DNA of 64,000 nt from Panax quinquefolius (lineage: Eukaryota; Streptophyta; Magnoliopsida; Apiales; Araliaceae), in NCBI GenBank assembly GCA_020205615.1, contig CM035164.1, positions 1,577,501 through 1,641,500 of the forward strand, given 5' to 3'. The notes beneath the pieces are model-generated. The model was not told the DNA's origin. It saw only the letters and a list, made by a program, of their open reading frames with translations, and made no database searches. This document shows positions 57,383 to 64,000 of the stretch, piece after piece. The position numbers and the translations under genes were made by a program. Each line of letters begins with the position of its first letter. The stretch's first letter is position 1.

Positions 57383-57604
57383 AGGAGGGAGGTTGTAAGA
57401 CCCCAACTTATTAATGAATAAAATCAAATTTCCTCTAATTATTATTGTGAATAATAAGGTATTAATTTGATATAATACTTTGGTTATGGGTGAAATGTGC
57501 AAAATTTTCAAAATAAGCAAGTGGTTATAAAATATTCATTTGTTTAGGAATATTCGTTTGGTCGTGGAATATTCTTTACGTTTGGGAATATTAAATGCAT
57601 TTAC
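57383..57604 (+). repeat. Purine tract and truncated 3' LTR
   Basis: AAGGAGGGAGG followed by TGTAAGACCCC; the LTR matches the first 210 bases of the 5' LTR and then ends abruptly. Confidence 0.8.
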
Positions 57605-57934
57605 AACGTAATACCTGGTTGAAAAAAAAGATAAAAGATAATAACATAATATAATTAGATAATAGAAGTGTAACTAATAATTATTTATACATAACTAAAA
57701 CCTATAAGGATAAGGAAAGTCATTCAAGTTTAACAAATTCTTAATTTTAAAAAAGACTCTTTTACCTAGTAACCTATTTTGCAAAGGATTTACATATATT
57801 TAAACAACTAGAGAGAGAGAAGAACGTAAAATTTATTTGGCTTTAAAGTACTGCAGAACAGTGAAGAAGAAAAAAGAAAATTCAATAAGGTAAAACTGAA
57901 ACCCTTATTTTTTTTTATTATGAGATGATATTTG

Positions 57935-57971
<37 letters not shown>

Positions 57972-58189
57972 ATTTTGTAATCAATTTTATAATAATTAAC
58001 TACTGAATTTATTTAAAACTTAAGATTTATGTGCATAATATTCGAATAAAGAGTATGATTGTCTTATAATATTGTATTCTAATAATTCTATTTGTCTTAA
58101 TTTTATATTTAGGATTTGTTCGTTTTTAATTTTGTGTTTTGCAATATCGAGGTAAGTGGTTTTCCGAACTATTTAATGTTTTTAAAAAA
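57605..58189. other. Spacer between truncated and inverted LTR pieces
   Basis: No gene or known element recognised. It includes a TA microsatellite at about 57938-57967. Confidence 0.4.
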
Positions 58190-59125
58190 TCACAACGATC
58201 CAACGGTCAGATTAAAAATTATAACTCACACAATAAAGCTGTAAGAACACTGATTTGATCTTTTAATACCTCCAATCCGGCTAAAATCTTGATAAAACAC
58301 ACTCAACATTAACTCTTTCATTTATAACCACATAAATAAATCCATCATTTATATCCACATCAAATAAATATTTCATTATCATATAAATCAATAATTAATT
58401 ATTCACAAATAATATTACGAGAATCACAATAATGACAACCAGGCGGTTCCGGGAAAGAGGGCTTTCAGATAAGAATTTCTCTTCTTTGAGCGCAATTAGG
58501 TGACCAAACCTCTCATTAATGAACTTTCTAGACATTGCCAATAATGCTATCTAATAATATTATTCAAATAATATGAATTATTGATCCGATAATGGAGATC
58601 TTTGTGCGATGACAATTATTGAACAATAATAATATAAAATATCAACGTAGCAATTATTGAATCAATAAAATAAAATATTGAACAGTAATTACTGTAGCCA
58701 TTATTGAGTAGTGTCTTCTTACGTAAGAATCAATAATTTCAAAAATTACTATGTAAAACCGGTATTCTTTCTTTATGCAAACACACGCGTATTCTTGTAT
58801 TTTAACCATAGGGTATTCCAACAAGTGTTAATTGGTAATAACTTCGCCGCTTTTTATAAAAACTCAAACTTTATCGTTTTCTTCATCCCATACGGTTATC
58901 CGTTATGGGACCCACAATATAAATACTACGTCAGTATGCGAATATTCCCCGACAGAAAAAATATTCCACGACCAAACGAATACCCCGATAAATGAATATT
59001 TTATAACCACTTGCGTATTTTGAAAAATTTCATATATCACTCTTAACTTTAACCTTTTATCAATTTAACCATTTATTAAATAGAAAAATTGAATACTTTT
59101 ATTTCATAAAATTTGGGGTCTTACA
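58190..59125 (-). repeat. Inverted partial LTR of the Tekay-like family
   Basis: Minus-strand sequence from 59125 (TGTAAGACCCCAAATTTT) to about 58190 matches the first 900 bases of the 5' LTR. It is joined on the right directly to the split LTR-like unit, so one edge of the nest comes from an inverted copy. Confidence 0.75.
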
Positions 59126-59398
59126 AGATATCCCTTAGCGAGCCACGTTCAGTGAACTTATTCTCCAATAAGCACCTACATACTTGTTTAGTGTCTCAAC
59201 ACAAATGATCATGAGATCAATCATCCTCATCCAATGAGTAATCAACGTATGTACCAATCTATCCAGATTCACTAATCCCCGTTTTAGTAATCCAACGATT
59301 GAGAACTATTTTAGTTTTAATCTATTTAGGAATTTAGATCTCATTAGCATGATCATTGCTTAAAACTACGGGTTTATCAAATATTAATAAAAATAACA
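59126..59398 (+). repeat. Right part of the split LTR-like unit
   Basis: Continues 47227-47642 and ends AATAACA. Confidence 0.45.
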
Positions 59399-60110
59399 TT
59401 ATGTAGATAAATAATTGTCTATAAATAATTCTTTTATTAATGAATAGATAAGATAGTTACAAAGTATATGCTTTATCATCATACATGATTGGCTCGCATG
59501 CATACTAATTTCAGTAGGTTCAACCTTCTCAACTTGTAAGTCACCAATATCAATTGGTTCTTCATCAATGTTTACTTCACATTGCACAACCAACTCTTGT
59601 TCTTTTGCTTTTTTCATCTCTTCCTTTCTTTTCCTTATATTTATCAACTCCTCATTCCCATCAGCATCACTAGCATCGCTTAACTCCTCATCACTTTCAT
59701 CATCACTATCATCACTTGAATCAACATATGTATGCTTTGGTGCTTCCTTATCTCTGACATCAACCACATCCTCTATTGCAGGTGTTTCTTCATTATCCTC
59801 ATAGTCACAATATATATCCATCTTCCTAATTTTTAGTGCTTATTTAATTAGCAGTCTTACACTATTGTCATCATGAAGAAGTTCTAGATCATTCTTCAAA
59901 CTAAACCATGCCAATTTGAAGTACATAGCAAAGTCTCTTTTATACCCTAGGTGTTTTACCAACTTCACCGACCTGTCAATATTCAAGTAATCTCCATCAG
60001 CTCCTTCATAAGTTTCTTTCCTTCCAGCCTCATAAACATATGATCCATCTTCCTTAGTAACAAACTGACCTCCATGGTACAATTCAACATTAAATTAGTT
60101 CATGTTGCAT
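59399..60110 (-). pseudogene. MULE transposase N-terminal piece
   Basis: The minus frame starting near 60100 reads FNVELYHGGQFV, then YEGADGDYLNIDRSVKLVKH and LGYKRDFAMYFK, the N-terminal PB1-like/plant Mutator domain found before the transposase domain. A TAA at 59840-59842 separates it from an acidic Asp/Ser/Glu-rich segment (59500-59821) also usual in these proteins. The MULE transposase domain itself is absent. Confidence 0.6.
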
Positions 60111-60989
60111 GAAATATAATTCACATTATCAGTACCATGACCATTAACTGAATAAACAAAGTAATGACCAACATCAACTAGACTGAATAAACAAAGTAAT
60201 CACCAATATTAACCAGTAAGCCCTAATCTCAAATTAAACATAACTGTAAACATTAAACAAATCACAAATTACAGAGCTTACAAATTAAACAATGAACACA
60301 ACTGTAAACATTAAACAAATTATAGAGTCACCCAAATTACAGAGCCAACCAGACTGAATTTGTATTCCCACTTTTATACTTTGTAAACATTAAAGAAATT
60401 AACTACTCAAAATCTATGAACTCAAACGACAATACAGAGTCTCCAATTTCATTTTAATCATTGTTAATCGACAAAACTCACTTTAAACCACAATAATATT
60501 AGTTTAAATAAGTGCACAAACAACTTAACCCCAATAATATTAGTTTAAACACTTGGACAACTTTTGTACCAAAATCCCACCATACCTTTGCTTTTAACAA
60601 AAATCCAGATGAAAAAGAGTGCAATATTTATTTTATCAGACAAAAATAGGTGCAATCCAGACAAAACTTACATGTTTATTAGAAGATCCAAATATTAACT
60701 TTCTTGAAATTGTCCTCCACCTTCTTGGTCGCTTTTTGTCGCCTGAGACCCACCCATCATTTTTTATAAACTTCCTCCCGCCCATTCCAAGGAAGGATAA
60801 CTGATTGGCCTCAATGAAATACATTAACAAATTCATGTGTTTTGTTTTTTTATTTAAAAAGCCATGTAAGAAAATACAGTTGATTTTTTTAATATTTATG
60901 ACGAAAATTAGACGGAATGACTTGATTTTAAAAAAAAAATAACTAATTGAGCCAATCGTATATTTTTAAAGTTTAATGACCAAAATACT
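60111..60989. other. Intergenic, no gene seen
   Basis: Repeated words CTGAATAAACAAAGTAAT and AACTGTAAACATTAAACAAAT occur two to three times at 60140-60320. The segment should include the LIP2 promoter at its right end. Confidence 0.4.
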
Positions 60990-61216
60990 TAGAAGTGGAC
61001 CGAGACAGTGGCATAAAGGTCCTTTTGCCTCTCCGAAACTCTCCCAACCAGACACGCATTCCGATTACTGCATTGTTCAGCTCAAAATTACCACCATCAA
61101 CGCCTATTTCTCTCTCATTCTCAAGATCTGTGTCTGACCTCTTTCAAAGGAGAAGCAGCTCTCTGAGAGATTCAAGGTCAGTCAAATTTTCAGCTCTTTG
61201 AGAGATTCAAGGTCAG
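60990..61216 (+). other. Probable 5' untranslated exon of LIP2
   Basis: Pyrimidine-rich leader-like sequence ending AGATTCAAG|GTCAG. The downstream acceptor TTTGCAG is at 61764. An open frame starts here but shows no organelle-targeting or family similarity, so it is treated as untranslated. AGATTCAAGGTCAGT occurs twice (61167-61182 and 61203-61218), so the exact donor is uncertain. Confidence 0.45.
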
Positions 61217-61767
61217 TCGAATTTTCATTTATTTGGGATGGGAATCTTCCCTATCAAAAATAAAAATAAAAATAATAATAAAATCTCTGGGAATCTCCAA
61301 ATCCCAGAAAAATTATTGCTTTATAACATTTGTATGAACCCAGATAACTCAAAGACATTTTTTTTAATTATTAATTAAAAAGGTAGCATAATGTTTTAGT
61401 GTTAAAACCTTAAACTTTAAAGTGATTTTTCTCTCCATACCATTTATCAAGCCACGCAACCGTGCTATGTGTAGCTAATGTGCTAGTGGTTCATGTCATT
61501 TACTGAATTGCTGAGCCTATCTACTCAATAATCCAACCTAGGAATGCCCACAAAATCATTTGTTTCCACCAAATATTTAAATATAAACATTCAACAGAAC
61601 TATAATGAATATTGTAAACTATCTAAAAGTATTACTCATTGTTTCATAATTTTGTATGGATCATATCAAATTTGAGTTTGAAAAAGTATCAAATTGACTT
61701 TCAAAAGTCAATAATAATCTTATAATTTAGAACGGATTGAGATATAATATGCCAGCATTTGCAGGGG

Positions 61768-62472
61768 ATGGGCGTTCCTAGAAGACTTGAGGTATGGAGA
61801 ATGGGCATCGTGAGCTACTCGGATGCACTTAAGCTGCAGGAGAAGCTGGCTGCTGATAGAAAAACCTGTAAGATTTCTGATACTTTGTTATCCCTACAAC
61901 ACCCACCTACATATACAGTTGGTAAACGGCGAAACGACCACAACTTATTAGTTCCCGTAGATGAACTAAAAGCTATGGGTGCAGAAATCAATTATACGCA
62001 AAGGGGAGGGGATATTACATTTCATGGTCCACGCCAAGCCATCTTATATCCCATTATTTCCTTGCGAGATATTGGGCTTGGTGCTAGAAAGTATGTGGAG
62101 AAACTTGAGTTAACAATGGTTAATTTGGCAGCTCTATACGGTGTGAAGGCTCGTCCTGGACGAGCAGGTGAGACTGGGGTGTGGGTTGGGGAGGGAAAGA
62201 TTGGTGCAATTGGGGTTCGAATTTCATCAGGGATTACTTCTCATGGTTTGGCATTTAACATTGATCCTGATTTATGCTACTTTAAACATATTGTGCCTTG
62301 TGGAATTGCAGATAAAGAAGTTACCTCTTTGAGACGAGAAACAAAAATTGACCTTCCCGCAGAAGAAGTGATTCACGACCAGTTAATTTCTTGTTTTGCA
62401 AAATTATTTGAGTTTGACAGTATTGTTTGGAAATACAATGCAGCATCATCGATGGATAACCAACAAAACTGA
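61768..62472 (+). CDS. LIP2: Octanoyl-[acyl carrier protein]:protein octanoyltransferase (LipB type)
   Basis: An intact single coding exon of 234 residues moves octanoate from acyl carrier protein to the lipoyl domains of mitochondrial enzymes such as pyruvate dehydrogenase and glycine decarboxylase H protein, the first step of lipoate assembly before lipoyl synthase. Start at 61768 (MGVPRRLEVW) is four bases after a splice acceptor and matches the plant mitochondrial LIP2 start; an upstream TTG belongs to the intron end. The LipB signature RGGDITFHGPRQ is at residues 79-90, the catalytic Lys at 144 (GKIGAIGVR) and the catalytic Cys at 178 (VPCGIADKEVTS). Length agrees with the family. No plastid transit peptide is visible, which argues for LIP2 and not LIP2p. 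Confidence 0.95.
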   Translation: MGVPRRLEVWRMGIVSYSDALKLQEKLAADRKTCKISDTLLSLQHPPTYTVGKRRNDHNLLVPVDELKAMGAEINYTQRGGDITFHGPRQAILYPIISLRDIGLGARKYVEKLELTMVNLAALYGVKARPGRAGETGVWVGEGKIGAIGVRISSGITSHGLAFNIDPDLCYFKHIVPCGIADKEVTSLRRETKIDLPAEEVIHDQLISCFAKLFEFDSIVWKYNAASSMDNQQN

Positions 62473-63654
62473 ATAAGCTTCCAGCATTGTATGCCAAAAG
62501 GTACTGGAATTTTTTTAGTATTTGCTCGTCCAAAACCTTTTCTTTTATAAAATGACATTGGAGGAATGTTGCTAAAGGTTTGTGAGTTTAAAGTATGCTT
62601 TTAAATTAGAGGATATAAGTTTCTTAGTGATGCATGTCAAAAAACTTTCGAGTGACGAGAATTTGTGCAAAACCTATAACCGCCAAGGAAATATCAATAA
62701 TTGTCGGAATTTGGAGTAAACAGCAAGTGCAAAAGCTCTGCATCTTTTTGGATTTATAGAAGGCAGGGCCAAAACAATTGGTACTTTAGCTTCTAAGACA
62801 CAAATGAACAGGGGAGTTTGCAATTAAAGCATTTAACACTAGATTCGTAAGTACTCGGGTGAAAGTTGTAAATCAAACCTCACTGTCCGAAAGGTAAATG
62901 TAATTCCAGTAGTTGTATGCCTAATGAGAGAAATAATGTTAGTTTCTGTCCAGTGATGTGCTGTAATGTTTATTATAATTTATAAGGCTTGGAGTCAGGT
63001 ATTTGACTTTGATCTTAATTCTTAGGTTATCCAAACTGTATTATTTCCTCAACCAAAGACCCTGAAAAGCACTTATTTCATCTCTCCACGAATCTGAAGC
63101 TTCAGTCTATACTCCTATAATGAATTTCTAATTCTACCTCCAAGAATAACCCTCCCTGAGGTGCTGGAACATTATCTTGGTATCGAAATTATTCATTCAA
63201 ATTTACGTGTACTATATACATTTGATCTCATTAGTGAAGTAAACCACATTTCTAATAGGAATAAAAACTCACTTATTTTTGAAATAGGAACCTGATCCTA
63301 GTTATTTTCCTGTTATCAAGCTATTTCTTCCTAGGTATTTTTCTGGTTATCAAGCTGTTTCTTTCTAGTTATTTTTCTGGTTATCTTCCTTCTCCTGTAT
63401 CATAAGCAGTATAATTTGAATCTGGCACTTGAGCATAGGGATCATTGGTAACGTAAACCACATTTTCAAATAGTATTAAAACTTTACTTATATTCAGGGA
63501 TATAACAGTTCTAGTATTCTTTACTAGTGTCAGCAATCAATCCTAGATTAAAATGAGTACAAGTTGTTCCACCTTTAGATTGACGGAAACATGTTGATGT
63601 ACAGGAAAAACCATGTTAAGGAAAAAAAGAATGAACCCTATGGCCTATGTTGTG
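62473..63654. other. LIP2 3' region and intergenic, no gene seen
   Basis: No coding frame supported. TTTTCTGGTTATC-type words are repeated at 63305-63385. Confidence 0.4.
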
Positions 63655-64000
63655 TTGTGTTCAATGTTCTAAAGGCGGGAGGAGGGTGGAGGGCGACGGG
63701 CGGCCCCTGGGCCTAGGCGGTATTTTTTATTTTAAGTCAATTTTAATATTATCTTACATTTATCCAAACAAAACAATAATATAAAGCAAAACAATCTATA
63801 ATAAAGACATTTGCTTAAAGTTCAAACACATTCATATTGTTAATGTCAAAGTTCAAACATAAACGTGCAATTGTTCAAAGTTCAAACATATTTTTAACGT
63901 ATTAGTTTTATTCATAAACAAGATTGCTATTAAATAATAAAATTTAAAATTTCAAGAATTTAATTCAATATTAAAACTTAAGAAACTAAACATAAATTTA
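63655..64000. repeat. GC-rich CCTAGGCGG repeat, truncated by window end
   Basis: GGCGGGAGGAGGG...GGGCCTAGGCGG at 63675-63722 stands out in AT-rich DNA and matches the words of 4470-4790, followed by AT-rich sequence with repeated AAAGTTCAAACA. Probably one end of a dispersed DNA element. Confidence 0.35.

Larger units (their letters stand above)
47643..57604 (+). mobile_element. Tekay/Del-like Ty3/gypsy chromovirus, broken
   Basis: Plus orientation: 5' LTR 47643-50108, primer site 50113-50124, gag, protease, reverse transcriptase, RNase H and integrase with a chromodomain-like tail, purine tract 57383-57393 and a truncated 3' LTR 57394-57604. The integrase is split by a solo LTR at 54186-56631. 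Numerous frameshifts and stops make it non-autonomous. Chromoviruses insert with help of a C-terminal chromodomain. Confidence 0.85.

Noticed and set aside
60995..61201. 68-codon frame upstream of LIP2 as a transit peptide exon
   Set aside because: It ends in a stop before any in-frame link to the LIP2 exon, and the family start Met is present in the main exon.

Overview
This window looks like nuclear DNA of a flowering plant, most likely a eudicot. It is AT-rich, its genes are split by GT/AG introns, and it carries Sirevirus-type copia, Athila-like and Tekay/Del-like gypsy elements, MITEs, a SINE-like insert and an endogenous caulimovirid. No bacterial, organellar or CRISPR features were seen.

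Four host genes can be read. NSE4 (28241-33121, minus) encodes the kleisin of the SMC5/6 complex; its exon 4 carries a one-base insertion. An EMSY-LIKE chromatin-reader gene (34750-42950, minus) has ten coding exons, all in frame. LIP2 (61768-62472, plus) is a complete lipoyl-protein octanoyltransferase. A small subtilisin-propeptide-like inhibitor gene (26879-27267, minus) shows two exons and appears to lack its last one. NSE4 and the EML gene lie about 1.6 kb apart on the same strand.

Decayed genes: a 3' partial duplicate of NSE4 (6940-7781, plus) with an in-frame stop; a tandem series of Restorer-of-fertility-like PPR copies (9951-14990), of which the first has two frameshifts, the second lacks its 5' half and the third is a remnant interrupted by a SINE-like insert; a two-exon fragment of a SELO-like gene (about 45740-46067); and two pieces of a Mutator-like transposase (46741-47226 and 59399-60110).

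Layout, left to right. 1-3707: Sirevirus copia remnant in minus orientation. 4988-6520: solo LTR with perfect 5-bp target duplication. 6940-7781: NSE4 pseudogene. 9208-14990: MITE and PPR series. 16402-19575: endogenous caulimovirid between two TA repeats. 20312-25988: eroded copia and Athila-like elements. 26008-27804: inhibitor gene between two Stowaway MITEs. 28241-33121: NSE4, with a solo LTR in its second intron. 34750-42950: EML, with a MITE in one intron. 43687-46067: MITEs, an LTR-like stretch and the SELO fragment. 46741-60110: a nest in which a MULE is split by an LTR fragment, that fragment is split by a Tekay-like element, and the Tekay-like element is split by a solo LTR of its own family in the opposite orientation. 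60990-62472: LIP2. The rest is unassigned intergenic DNA.

No operon-like cooperation exists here. The regulatory theme is chromatin and genome maintenance (NSE4 with an E2F-like promoter site, EML). All family assignments come from reading translated sequence and motifs by eye; no database search was run.
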